Source of the DNA: Lycium barbarum
Lineage: Eukaryota > Streptophyta > Magnoliopsida > Solanales > Solanaceae
Length of the DNA stretch: 64,000 nucleotides
Assembly: GCF_019175385.1 (NCBI RefSeq)
Contig: NC_083348.1
Span: 43,233,366 to 43,297,365, forward strand
Direction: 5' to 3'
Shown here: positions 24,577 through 35,382 of the stretch, piece by piece
How positions within the stretch are numbered: the stretch's first letter is position 1
Layout of the letters: the number at the start of each line of letters is the position of its first letter
Translations under genes and position numbers: made by a program
Notes under the pieces: model-generated
What the model saw: only the letters and a program-made list of their open reading frames with translations
The model's database searches: none
Told to the model about the DNA's origin: nothing

Positions 24577-27030
24577 TGTCACGACCCGGTTAGGGACCGT
24601 GACGGGTACCCGGGGCTAGTCACCGAGCACCGCTCGTGCCATCACTTCTTAAGCATATTTAGCAATCATTTATCCGATTCATGCTCAATTTATAATAAAA
24701 TCCATTTTCATTTAGAAACAAAATGCGTTTATACATACGAGCCTTTAGGCTAGAAAAATACTATACACACACATATATATACATAATGACCATGCCATAA
24801 AACCACACGACCCACATCGAGTATCTACGAGCCTATAAGAGATGACATCTACAACTGTACACAAAAGAATCATCATAGGAACCTCCGGGACAATGAAGGG
24901 ATTTCAGTCAGCTAGCAGCCTCTAAGAATCCAGAGCAAGATCTCCTCCCTGTCTACCTGTGGGCATGAACACAACGTCCAAAGAAAAAGGACGTCAGTAC
25001 GAATATTGTACTGAGTATGTAAGGCAGGAATGAAATAAACAAACAGAATAGAAAGATCATGAGTCATGGGAGAAAGATATAACCTGCACACATGTCATAG
25101 GCAATCGTATTATTATCATATTTCACATTTTACACATTCATAGTACTCATGTTATCATATCCCATACATTATCACGTACGTCATCATATGCCTCATCACA
25201 TCATAATCTGTATCGTTACCCGCGTCCGGGTAACCCTCATATGCCGCCCACTAGTGGTGATCATGCCCGGCCCTCTCGGCTCGGTGTAAACATTGCAGCC
25301 CGCATTAGCGGTGACATGCCCGACTATATAGGCGCGGTGAAATCATATGCAGCCCGCATTAGCGGTGACATGCCCGGCCATATAGGCACGGTGGAATCTT
25401 ATCATCTCAACATCAATCATAACACGTCCTTATTATACATCTCAAGCCATAGCATCTATCATTTCTTAGTGTTCCATGTACCCCATAGTTATATTACAAG
25501 TTATCATTATTCATCATCTTATTGTCATCACATACATTAACATTAAGAGCATTCATTAGGCTTTAAGACAACCATACTATGTCGGGGTGACGTAAGGTCG
25601 TGAACCCCCGATTGTATTATGGACATTTATGAGTATCATGCCTCGCCTGGAAGGGAATAAAACGTAAGGCGCGTGTTAACAATAATAACATCATTAGCAT
25701 TGTAGGAACATCATGCCACAATTTCTTGAGTCTCTAGGCTCTAGCTCATTGTCATCACTATCATGCTCATAGGGGATTTAACATATAGAAGGACTCTTAA
25801 GCTTCATCTTATGGAAGGATTTGTGGAAAGCTTGAAGGATTCATGCCTTTTGAAAGAAGAGTTAAGCCTCACATACCTTTGTCGTTTAAGCAATTTAGCG
25901 TTTGCTTATTCTCCTTCAATGTCACGCCTCTACCTTCAAAAAGAGGATTCCTACGATCGTTAGTTAACTAACTATAAGAACGCACTACTATTTCTAGAGA
26001 AAATTGGGCAGCACTTCCTTTATTTATACTAATTTTCCCGTATTCCATATCAACTCCCAATCACCCACAATAACAATCATAATATAGCAAATCACAATTA
26101 TCATTCATATACAATGGCCATGATCCACCATTTCTCTTCATTTTTCCCCACATTTATGGTTTTGGGTTCGCTATCGTATTTTCCCATGTATCACACTTAT
26201 CACATGGTCTACATGTCATTTATAACATGTTCATACTCACAACACACTAACATTAATGATTCAATTCAACTACCACTCACTCATGACACTATTCACTCTT
26301 GAAAGACCCATTTGCTATGTTCTTCTACAATTCGGGTATCTTAACCTTCCAATACCTTAAACAACATAAAATGGTCATGAAACTTACCTGGGATGATGGT
26401 TGACCAAGTCTTGAGTGGAGTTTCTCTTCTTAGCACCAAAGCCCTAGCTCACCTCCTTTGGTTTTCTTAAGAAAGATGAGCTTTTCTTGAGTTTCACACA
26501 CCTTGATTCATGGATTATGTGTCGTTGATCTTGGTTTTCCTTTGATTCTCTTGAATTATTGTGGATGAAGTTCTTTGAAGTGTTCTAGAGAGTTCTTGAA
26601 TTGGAAAGATGATAAATGAAATAAAACGATCTTGGGGTCCCTTATACTTAACTTAAAAATCTAATTTTTGTGAACAGTATTCGGGGTGTACAGTGGCCGT
26701 AAACCCAGTTTACGGGCCGTATAGTGGTTTACGGTCCGTCATTCATGGCCGTATTTAAGCATATCAGAAACAGAATGGTCTGTTGGGATCATGGTAGTTT
26801 ACGGTCACAGTTTACGGGCCGTATTTCAATTTACGGTCCGTAAACTGAGTCGTATTTTACCATTTCAACATTTGACAGAAATTTGAAATCTTGGAAGGTT
26901 GGAGGACGACAGCAATTTAAGGTTCGTAAACTACTTTACGGGCCGTCTTCCACTTTACGACCACTGGGTCGAAGTGAAAATTCTGCAACTTTTCACTGCA
27001 CGTTCACGGGGAAATTTTCGATGTGTAACA
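24577..27030 (-). repeat. Element C 5' LTR
   Basis: 2454 bp. Same content as the 3' LTR: minisatellite 25241-25399, double hairpin 24974-25014, AGGTATGTGAGGCT motif 25865-25878, TATA (CTTATA) 26641-26646 and palindrome array 26685-26970. The left flank is the C leader, the right flank is TSD AGGTT. Confidence 0.95.
26685..26970. promoter_or_regulatory. Palindrome array in the C 5' LTR (U3)
   Basis: Repeated TTTACGGTCCGTAAA and TTTACGGGCCGTA forms with single half-sites, ending about 40 bases from the TATA box at 26641-26646. The array is shared with the other C LTR, where several sites carry substitutions. Confidence 0.6.
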
Positions 27031-27035
27031 AGGTT

Positions 27036-27813
27036 AATCTGTCCTTCAACTCTTGGAAGCTGCGTTCACAAGCATCATTCCACTGAAATTTAGCTGACTT
27101 TTGGGTTAGCTTCGTCAATGGGGCTGAAATAGAGAAAAATCCTTCTACGAACCTTCTATTGTAACCTGCCAATCCCAAAAAACTACGGACTTCTGTAGGC
27201 GTCGTAGGCCTTGGCCAAGTCTTCACAGCTTCAATTTTCCGAGTATCTACTCGAATGCCCTCATCTGAAATAACATGACCAAAAAATGTCACAGATTCAA
27301 CCAAAACTCGCACTTCGAGAATTTTGCATACAATTCTCGAGTTCGAAGAATTCCAAGAACAATACGTAAATGGTCAGCATGTTCTGATTTTGTGCGAGAG
27401 TATACTAGAATATCGTCAATGAATACATCAAACTCATGAACACTGCCGGAGCATTAGTTCACCCAAATGACATCACTCGGAATTCATAATGGCCATATCT
27501 CGTTCTGAAAGCTGTTTTGGGAATATCTTTTTCTTTAACTCTTACTTGTTGATAACCTGACCTTAAGTCTATTTTGGAAAACCACTTGGTACCTTGTAAT
27601 TGATCAAACAAATCATCAATTCTTGAGAGAGGATATTAGTTCTTTATCGTCACCTTATTCAGCTGCCTATAATCGATACACAGATAAGGAACCATCTTTC
27701 TTTCTCACAAATAGGACTGGTGCTCCCCACGGTGATGAACTGGGTCTAATAAACCCCTTCTCAAGCAAATCTTTCAACTGTGCCTTTAGCTCTTTCAATT
27801 CTGTCGGAGCCAT
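27036..27813 (-). pseudogene. pol: Element B reverse transcriptase (decayed, with deletion)
   Basis: Readable from 27313 to 27036 as RT thumb and connection ([33 protein letters not shown]) up to the element C insertion. Upstream, a deletion of roughly 55 bases at about 27429, compared with C, removes the residues just before the catalytic FIDD. The fingers contain a stop in the KN-YPLSRI segment near 27637. A stop at 27814-27816 separates it from the protease frame. Clearly dead. Confidence 0.85.
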
Positions 27814-28641
27814 TCAGTAAGGAGGAATAGAAATAGGCTTGGTGTCTGGCAACACATAAATAGCGAAATCAATTTCTCTTTCCGGAGGAAGGCCTGGAAG
27901 TTCATCTGGAAGTACATCCGAAAATTTATTCACTACCGGAACGGATTGGAAAGTTGGCGACTTTGCTTCGGTGTCATGAACTCGGACTAAGTGATAAATA
28001 TAGCCCTTAGCTATCATCTTTATTGCCTTAAGGTAGGAAATAAACCTACCCCTGGGAGATGCTGTGTTACCCTTCCATTCAAGCACGAGCTCTCCCGGAA
28101 ATTGAAATCGAACTACTTTCATTCGACAATCAACATTAGCATAACATGAGGCCAACCAATCCATACCCATAATCACATCGAAATCTAACATTTCCAGCTC
28201 AACTAAATCAGCTTTAGTCTGGCGTTCGCATATCACAATTACACAATTTTTGTACACTTGTCTAGCTATCACCGGATCACCAACCGGAGTAGATACTTCA
28301 AAAGGTCTAATTGGCTCGGATTTCACCCCAATACGACCAGCAACGTACGGAGTAATATAAGATAAGGTAGAACCCGAATCTATCAATGCATATCCATCAT
28401 GAGAAAACACGGAGAGTATACCTGTAACTACATCCGGGGAGGACTTAAGATCCTGTCGTCTAGCTAAAGCATAGATACGGGCCTGAGTGGCACCTGAAGT
28501 AGATGCTCCCCCTCTGCCTCTACCTCGACCTGCTGGGATCTGGGGAGTCTGCCCTACCGGGCGCACTGAAGAAGAACCAGCTGCTGATCCTGTGGGATGA
28601 ACCCCACCTCTACCATACCTCGAGGGACAATCACGCATCAA
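27814..28641 (-). pseudogene. pro: Element B protease with knuckle end
   Basis: 275 open residues: the end of the CCHC knuckle (RDCP), a glycine/serine-rich linker, an aspartic protease with IDSGSTLSYITPYVAG (the canonical D-S-G form, unlike A and E) and [11 protein letters not shown]. It ends at a TGA in the PPYRMAP segment that leads into RT. Confidence 0.87.
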
Positions 28642-29805
28642 GTGCCCAGTCTATCCACAAACATAGCAAGCATCCGTGCCCTGGCGACATGGCTCCGAGT
28701 GTAATTTTCTGCACTGGCTACATCATGGGACTGGTGGTCTCCTCTGGCTATAATCACCCCCAAACTGGGAACCTGAAGCTCTCGAACTCTGACCCTGTCA
28801 TGAAGGAATGGAGCGGTCAAATCTCCTACCTTCAAATCGTGGAGGTGCACTAGTCGCCGACTGGCCTGAGTGTCTAGAATATGTCTGCCTTGATCCCTCT
28901 CTATAATCACTACCTGCCCCCATAGATCTGGCCCTCTTGCATTGCCCCCTATCAATATCACACTCACCCTTTTGTGGATGTTGTTGTCCTATTAAATTCT
29001 GGGCATGGGCTTGAATGCAGGAAATATCCATCCGGTCTAGCAATGAAGCCGTTAAACAATCTTTAAATAAATGTGGCCCTAAGTCACTCACAAACTTGTG
29101 CACCCTATCTCCCATGTCGGCCACCATAGTCGGGGCATATCTAGCCAATGAATTAAATTAAAGGCTATACTCCCGAGCCCTCATATTTCCTTATTTCAAA
29201 TTTAAAAATCTATCCGCTCTAGCTCGGCGGACCTCGGGTGGCAAATAGTGGCGGATGAAGGCATCTACAAATTCTTGCCAAACGGGAAGAGGCGCATTCT
29301 CTTTTCTTGATGATATCCAATTATTGTACCATAAGACCACCACATCCCGGAGTCTATAAGATGCTAACTCCACAGATTCAGTTTCGGAGGCATGAATAAT
29401 CTTCAATGTTCTCAACATTTCATCAATAAAACCTTGCGGGTCTTCATCCGGCTTTGACCCGAAAAACTCCAGAGGATTCAAACTTATGAAATCACGGGAT
29501 ATAGTACTAACGGCCCTGTCACTTGAACCCGAACCCTGCCGCTGTGCCTGGGCGGCAACTAACTGCGTCAATAGATGAATAACCTCAGTCACTTGTTGAC
29601 CTGAAGTAGCCGGTAGAGGTACTAGAGGCATAAGAGCAGGAGCTGAAGCCCCTTCTTGTTCTTCTATAATAGGCGGAGTAGGAGAGGTATTAGATGGAGC
29701 CTCATTATATGATTCACCCTCTTCTACATTCATTGGCGGCTCCCTTTCTACCCGTCTTTTCATCGTAATCTTGTCCTTCTGGGCAGCTGTAGCTTTTCCC
29801 TTTGG
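28642..29805 (-). pseudogene. gag: Element B gag (broken), cut by element D
   Basis: 29763-29191 encodes the N-terminal linker and capsid start (NPLEFFGSKPDEDPQGFIDEM), 29148-28798 the capsid end (MARYAPTMVADMGDRVHKF through IQAHAQN). Stops and frame changes occur near 29160, 28800 and in the zinc knuckle (28650-28660). Codons 1-3, with the ATG at 54852, are 25 kb away on the other side of element D; the coding sequence resumes at 29805. Confidence 0.87.
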
Positions 29806-31459
29806 CCCCCCAACTTAAGCTTTTGCTTGTCCTCAAGCAACTACAACAAGACTCACTACTAACACACGACATCTAGCAAAACAAGAATGCCTACGGTGGT
29901 TTTGGCATGTATTTCTAGCACAGACTCTTCAATCCAAGAAAAATATTGGTCTCTTATCCACGTCCTATTTGTGATACAAGATGCACAGTTTAGAAAAATT
30001 GCAATTCACTATGCAACCTCAATTAATGACACAATCATAGTATGGGAGTCTCTATGCGCATGAACTTCAACTTCCGTAAATCCAGTTACTTCGCAATCTA
30101 CAATCCTTACGCCCTCACATAGACCAAAGAATGTCCCCACACACATATTTACAAAATAAATGGGGCAAGAGACTAACGAGACAGAAGGACACTCACACTC
30201 ACAAAGAAATTTGCATACCATACTTGCACATACCATAGGCTTGCCTTTATTTTCAATGCCTTCAACTTTGAACAGTTCGACTGTGATCACATTAGGACTT
30301 TTGCGGCTTGTAACGTTGGCTTAGGGACGGGTAGGATAAATATTTGGATAACGGTGACTCACCCTCCTTGACACTACATTTTGACTTCATTCACCTTTTT
30401 TCCTTTTGTTGTTGACCCTACAGCTTTGGCGTGGATTTATTTAGGACTTATATATCTATATACATATATATATCTATAAATACACACCATATTTTTTTTA
30501 ACCACACCGAATCCTGCTCTGCAATGCCCACGATCACCCCCAACAGGCCTTTGGCCTCATTTTCCACATCTTTCACTTATCACCCCCAACTTAGGCTTTT
30601 AGCCTCATTTTCCGCATCTTTCGCTTATCACCCCCAACTTAGGCTTTTAGCCTTTTTTGTCATTCTTTAGTGTTAAGGAGGGACTTGGTGTCAAATGAGT
30701 TTATTCACAGAAGGGGTGAAGGTTAGTTAACGGCTAATCAAAGAAAAAGTCTATAGGCTCAAAATGAAAGATTAGGGATCATTTTCTGAACAAGCTAGGC
30801 TCATTTAAGATAAACAGGCTCTGGAGTCAATACAAAGAAAGCCTAAGATCACTTCACAATCACACTCTCCTTAGAATTCACGCACGACCAACCGGGCAAG
30901 TTCTAGATTACAAGCATCATACACAAATAGAAACTAAGAACTCACCACACAATGGCATAAGGATTGTTTTAATACTCTGACTTGACTTCCGTTTGAAGAT
31001 TTCACACACATGGACACCCTTTATTTGCAATGTCATTAAAAGAACCATACATGTCAATATCAACAACCATTCTTGATGTACATCACAAATTATTTTTTGG
31101 AGAAATATCATTGACTCGTAAAACACTTTTAGATATGCTAGAAAACACGGACCACCACCACCTAAGTCATCCTTACTTTACTTTTAGCTAAACAGCCTAA
31201 ACATGCCAGGTTCAACATAAAAAAACACTACTCGAGAAAAGAACACATGGCAAAGAACAGCCGAGGAGGGTCCTAAACACATACTTAATATCACAATTTA
31301 AGACAAAAACAATACCAACAAAAAATAAAAACAATATCCGATACTAAAACAATACCAACAATACCAGCAATTACCCTACTCCCCTAACTTAGAAACATGC
31401 ATTGCCCCCAAGGCATCTATATAATCCACCAATAGAATGTAGGGCCACCCTAGAGCGCA
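29806..31459 (-). other. Element D 3' region and polypurine tract
   Basis: No supportable gene; a 93-codon frame at 30009-30290 has no recognised motif. The polypurine tract reads AAGTTGGGGGG on the minus strand (29806-29816), preceded by GAGGACAAGCAAAAGCTT as in Athila-type elements. AT-rich stretches and a 47-bp tandem repeat (30532-30655) lie in between. Confidence 0.75.
30532..30655. repeat. 47-bp tandem repeat with polypurine-tract-like cores
   Basis: Two and a half copies. On the minus strand each has (C)CTAAGTTGGGGGTGATAAG or a variant, resembling the true tract AAGTTGGGGGG about 750 bp away. Confidence 0.85.
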
Positions 31460-32158
31460 CTAGGTGCTTGGATCTGCTGCAACATCATGAGGTTGGATAA
31501 CCTCGGAGGTAGGGGCAAGGGTGGTATCAGGCTGGCCAACACTAGCAGTCCCAGTCTCAGTGGGTGGAGCAGAAGTATGGTGGGCCGGCTCAATGGGATG
31601 GGCTGAGCTAGAAGTCGCTCTAGTGGTGTCAGAACTCAGCCGGGACTCCTGTCGGATCTTATTCAATGTTTGTCGCTCCTCCTCCTCATTCTGTGGGCGC
31701 ATGGCATCAAACGGATCAAGACTCTTGAGAATGGGATCAAGGTTTTCATCATCTAGCGCGATTCTCTTGCGCTTCCCTTTAGCCGAAGAGTGTATATCCT
31801 CTTCCAACTCCTCCTCATGCTCTTCATCGACCGTTTCCTCAATCTCATCATCTCCAAGTAGACTCTGAACCGACTGATACAGGCTCTGTACCAACTCTGT
31901 GTGTACTTTTGGAATCTGGTCCGTCACAACAGCCACCACCTGTGCCTTCAATTTCTGCACATCATCCTTTAGTGTCTTCAACTCACTTCGAATAGTTCCC
32001 AATTCCACAGCGGTGTATGTCTTAGTCAGCTCCGTCATTCTATTCTCAATACCATCTATCCGAGAGTGGATCTGTAGGTGGTTAGCAGCCATCTGCTCTT
32101 TTATCGGCCTTAAAGCTGTATCAATAGCCTTTTTTGTGTACAACTTCAGCTCGGTCAT
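31460..32158 (-). pseudogene. C-terminal part of the D env-like ORF, acidic coiled-coil
   Basis: 232 residues, ATG at 32158. Probable coiled coil at about 1-85 (IDGIENRMTEL, LGTIRSELKTLKDDVQKLKAQ), an acidic stretch (DDEIEETVDEEHEEELEEDI), a lysine/arginine patch (KGKRKR) that could be a nuclear signal, and a Ser/Thr/Pro-rich tail. It is in the same frame as the preceding ORF, separated by three stops within five codons (TAG, TAG, TAA; 32162-32173). It may be the decayed C-terminus of one protein or a separate ORF; both are open. No catalytic motif is seen. Confidence 0.6.
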
Positions 32159-32170
32159 GATTTACTATAC

Positions 32171-33703
32171 CTACCTATCTGTTCTATCTGCTTGCAGGAC
32201 CACTGCTCTAAAATTCTCTCGGTTGAAGATCATCTTTCTCACAAGTTCTGGTGGGACTCCCGGTATAGGCTGAGCCGGTGCTGGGCTCGCTCCAGTGGAA
32301 GAGGTGGGACCACTCGAAGTAGGTGGAGCTGGAGCTGGCATGGGCTGTGGAGCATAGTCATCCGGTGGAGCCTCAGAATCTGTGGGCTGACCCGCATCAG
32401 TTGCCTCAGCACCCATAATAGCTAAAGGTAGAACATCTGATCCCGTTGGCCCCTCCGGTACATCAGAAGACAAGGTAGATGGCATAGTACCTTGGCCCAA
32501 CGTATCATCTCTACCCTTTGTGATGTCATAGATACTCCTGGCGATCACACTGTGGTCGATAAAGGGGAGGGGTTCTGGTCCCTCTCGCAAGCATAAGAGC
32601 GTGAGCAAACATGGATGAATCAGGGAAGTGGCTGGTTGTGTGGCTCTCTCCCGAAGATCTGCAGCTACCAGTCTTCCAATATTGATCTTATACCTCGACA
32701 TAAAGGTAGCCACAAGAATAGCTCTGTCCGGGGTCAAATAATTATCTGCCTGGGTAGGACGGATGCGGAACAGAACAATCTGCCACCAAAACTTTGCCTC
32801 AGATGTGAGGGTGTTTTTCCAAATCCTTGTAGTGGCTGTCAACTTTGGCACTATCACCCATTCAGGATCTGCCGACCGTGCAATCCCTGAGGCCACCCAT
32901 TTTCTGACCGGGATTGTATCTTTCTGTGTAATTTTGTAGACAAACTCTCCTTCTTCCGCCGTTGTAGGCGCATTATAATCCTCTCCGAATAGTACTTTAT
33001 TGATGGCCATCAGAGAAACATCAATCTTCTTTTTGCGCACTACTACCTCATTCATGGCCGACACTTGAGTTGCGCGCTGCCCTTTTTTCAGTGCTTTGAA
33101 TACAACTGCCCCATAAGAAGCATATAATTCCTGAACAAAATCCGGGATATAGGACCCCACAGGGTTTTTCAAAAACTCTAACTTGTGGAAGCGGAGAGTG
33201 TCACGTATGCCCGGATACCCATCGAGACCATCGAAGCTAACGTTCCGTTCCTCAAAAATACTTCTTTTCGGGCCCTGCCCCTCATGCTTTGCTAGCTCAC
33301 ACCCTTTGTTGTACAATTCTTCAGACCCCTCCACAGAAAACCGGAGGTCCTGCTCATACATAGCCTTCATCCGGATGTCAATCTCTCTTCTTTCCTGTTC
33401 GCGCTCTTGTTCGCACTCCTCCGCAGTAGGCTGTCTAACGGGTGGTTGTGGCCGGTGTGGTGGTGTAACAACCTCCCTGGGTCTACTATGGCTCGACGAA
33501 ATAGAAGAACCCTCCTCATCAGACGAGAAGGAAATTTTGGATGGTGAGGCTAGCCTGCTAGGTGCAGCGGGCTTCTTTGTAGCCCTTGTGTCTTTGAGTT
33601 GATCTTCATCGCGTAACCGTGAGGTTACTTTGCTTGCACCGCGACCTTTTTCTCTGCCGGCAACCTTGGGCGCAACCTTCTTTCCTTGCCTTGGGTTACC
33701 CAT
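32171..33703 (-). CDS. Env-like / putative plant transposon protein of element D
   Basis: 511 residues if the start is the ATG at 33703 (MGNPRQGKKVAPK), which follows a 3' splice-like TTCAACAG; an in-frame ATG five codons upstream is also possible. The N-terminus is basic and Ser-rich, then Glu/Arg-rich (about 100-130), then the conserved globular region (FDGLDGYPGIRDTLRFHKLEF through TPDRAILVATFMSRYKINIGR and SLIHPCLLTLLCLREG) that I recognise as the putative plant transposon protein family found downstream of pol in Athila-type elements. I see no signal peptide or clear membrane helix, so 'env-like' is positional only. It is open throughout, in contrast with the dead pol upstream. Confidence 0.7.
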   Translation of the reverse strand: MGNPRQGKKVAPKVAGREKGRGASKVTSRLRDEDQLKDTRATKKPAAPSRLASPSKISFSSDEEGSSISSSHSRPREVVTPPHRPQPPVRQPTAEECEQEREQERREIDIRMKAMYEQDLRFSVEGSEELYNKGCELAKHEGQGPKRSIFEERNVSFDGLDGYPGIRDTLRFHKLEFLKNPVGSYIPDFVQELYASYGAVVFKALKKGQRATQVSAMNEVVVRKKKIDVSLMAINKVLFGEDYNAPTTAEEGEFVYKITQKDTIPVRKWVASGIARSADPEWVIVPKLTATTRIWKNTLTSEAKFWWQIVLFRIRPTQADNYLTPDRAILVATFMSRYKINIGRLVAADLRERATQPATSLIHPCLLTLLCLREGPEPLPFIDHSVIARSIYDITKGRDDTLGQGTMPSTLSSDVPEGPTGSDVLPLAIMGAEATDAGQPTDSEAPPDDYAPQPMPAPAPPTSSGPTSSTGASPAPAQPIPGVPPELVRKMIFNRENFRAVVLQADRTDR

Positions 33704-33705
33704 AC

Positions 33706-34589
33706 CTGTTGAAGGCAAAGTTAGCTATGATACACAAGAAGCTTTTCAATTATACAACTTATTGGTTGAAATTCAGGACTTCAATTAGCTCATGCACCGT
33801 AACACGGTCGATGGTGTTACGGTTCGTGTCTTCAACCGTAACTCATTTTGTTCATTTATAACACAGGGATCGTAACATGTTCGACAGACCATCGTACGTG
33901 TTACGGTCCGTAACAGCTTACCGTACGTGACCCAAATTTCCAGAAAGTTTTGTGGAAATCATAGGTGTTACGGTATGATGTTACAGACCGTCAAACGTGT
34001 TACAGTTCGTAACACCTGACCGTAACGTGACCCAAATTTCCAAAAAGTTTTTATAGAAATCATGGGTGTTACGATGGGCTGTTATGGTCCGTAACACATG
34101 TTACGACCCGGAACACTGAGCGTCAGGCAGCAATTCAACAGATGCCTCAGCGTAGCCAAATTCTTTCGTTTAAGCACGAGGCCAAAATTTTCAACCTTAT
34201 GATCCTCGGGGTATGGTATAAAACACCAGTTGGTCCCCTCATATACCTCGGGTTACTCAGACTTCACCCGGTTTTCTCAAAGTTTTCTTTGAAACATTTT
34301 GTCGAACAGTTGGCGGGCAAACCAATTTACTAGATTCACAAGTGAAACTTTCAATCGGGATGCCCTCCGACTCAATGGGAAACAATGTCCTTGTGCCCAA
34401 TTGTCCTTCAAACAACAATCATACCAAACCCAACCCCCCACCTTTGTCAATTCCTGCTCAATAATCCATGGGAATTTAAAACCATTCAAAATCAGAAGTA
34501 CATGGCATGGTGTACGAATTTAATCATGGAAGATCATACCAATCCTACCGACAGATGGAAGACTAGAGAGAGTTAACACATTGTCATAC
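33706..34589 (-). promoter_or_regulatory. Possible intron before the D env-like ORF, with palindrome cluster
   Basis: Minus-strand donor CAG|GTATGA (boundary 34590/34589) and acceptor TTGCCTTCAACAG (ending 33706) would frame an 884-base intron just before the ATG at 33703. It contains a GTTACGG-type palindrome cluster at about 33797-34115. The intron is inferred from consensus sites only. Confidence 0.35.
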
Positions 34590-35170
34590 CTGATCGTGGA
34601 CAAAAATTTGATGAAAAACTTGCGACTAAACCGAAACAGCGATGGACTTCACGAGAACAAATCAACAGCGATGGTAGGGTAATAGGGGAGAAATGGTTAG
34701 GAAGGGAGAAAGAGAGGATTAGTAGGGTTATGAGGGAGAGGGGGAGTTAAAAAGAGGGAACCGTATTTCTTTGCGTCGTTTGAATTTGGAATGTAACCGT
34801 CAGGTGATGTATTTAAACGTTCTCGACCATTACGCTTCGAGTTACGGACCGTAACCCAAGGTACGAGCCGTAACACGTGTTACGGTCTGCTCAAATGACC
34901 CCGTTTTCATGCTTCATTAATGACATGGCAATACAGCCGACGGACCGTAACTCGTGTTACGGTCTGTATTACCTGGCGTAACGGGTGCAAATTTTCCAGT
35001 GGTTGCCCAGATTTCTGTCAAGGTTACGCTCATGTGTTACGGTCCGTAACGCGAATCGACGGTCCGTAACTCAGACCGTAACACCTGCCCTTCATTCTTC
35101 AGTGATTTCTGCCTTTTTTCATCTTGTTACGCTCCATTATACGAACCGTAACATGAGTTACGGGGCGTAA
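34590..35170 (-). promoter_or_regulatory. Internal promoter-like module of element D
   Basis: In minus-strand order: GTTACGGTCCGTAAC-type palindromes (35170-34836), TATA-like GTTTAAATAC (34809-34818), a pyrimidine-rich leader (about 34670-34760) and the donor at 34590. This repeats the order seen in the LTR (array, TATA, leader). Promoter activity is an inference. Confidence 0.4.
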
Positions 35171-35315
35171 CATTGAGCGTCCTTTCATTGCGAACTTCAG
35201 CACTTACTTTCTTTTTGCCTCTTTTGTCATCAAAATCCTAACACATCAACAAACACCAAAAACATAAAAGAAAATGAAGGAAATACAATATTTAAAGTAC
35301 TCATAAAGTAGTAAA

Positions 35316-35352
35316 TGTGGGTTGCCTCCCACATAGCGCTTGGTTTAACGTC
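35316..35352 (-). other. Conserved post-pol hairpin of Athila-type elements
   Basis: Minus strand: GACGTTAAACCAAGCGC then TGTGGGAGGCAACCCACA, a perfect hairpin with a TGTGGG/CCCACA stem (35316-35333). I recognise the motif from many Athila/Ogre-type elements, where it follows integrase. Its function is unknown to me. Confidence 0.7.
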
Positions 35353-35382
35353 ACGGCTCGACGTGATACGTCAATTTCCAAT

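Larger units (their letters stand above)
16944..27030 (-). mobile_element. Element C: complete Tekay-type element nested in B
   Basis: Full-length minus-strand copy of about 10.1 kb with both LTRs, a tRNA-iMet primer site, gag-pol, chromodomain and polypurine tract. Flanked by a perfect 5-bp duplication AGGTT (16939-16943 and 27031-27035), and the B reading frame resumes on the other side. The LTRs differ by several dozen changes and small indels by eye (for example a 16-base AT-rich difference near 24770), so it is older than E. Coding defects: one nonsense codon in the zinc knuckle, one frameshift before RT and a changed protease active site. Confidence 0.96.

Noticed and set aside
30009..30290. 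93-codon minus-strand frame in the 3' region of element D
   Set aside because: No recognised motif, no conserved start context and surrounded by non-coding repeats; not strong enough to call a gene.
32159..32173. Read-through joining the two env-like ORFs of D
   Set aside because: Three stops in five codons (TAG, TAG, TAA) make read-through implausible; decay or two ORFs is more likely.
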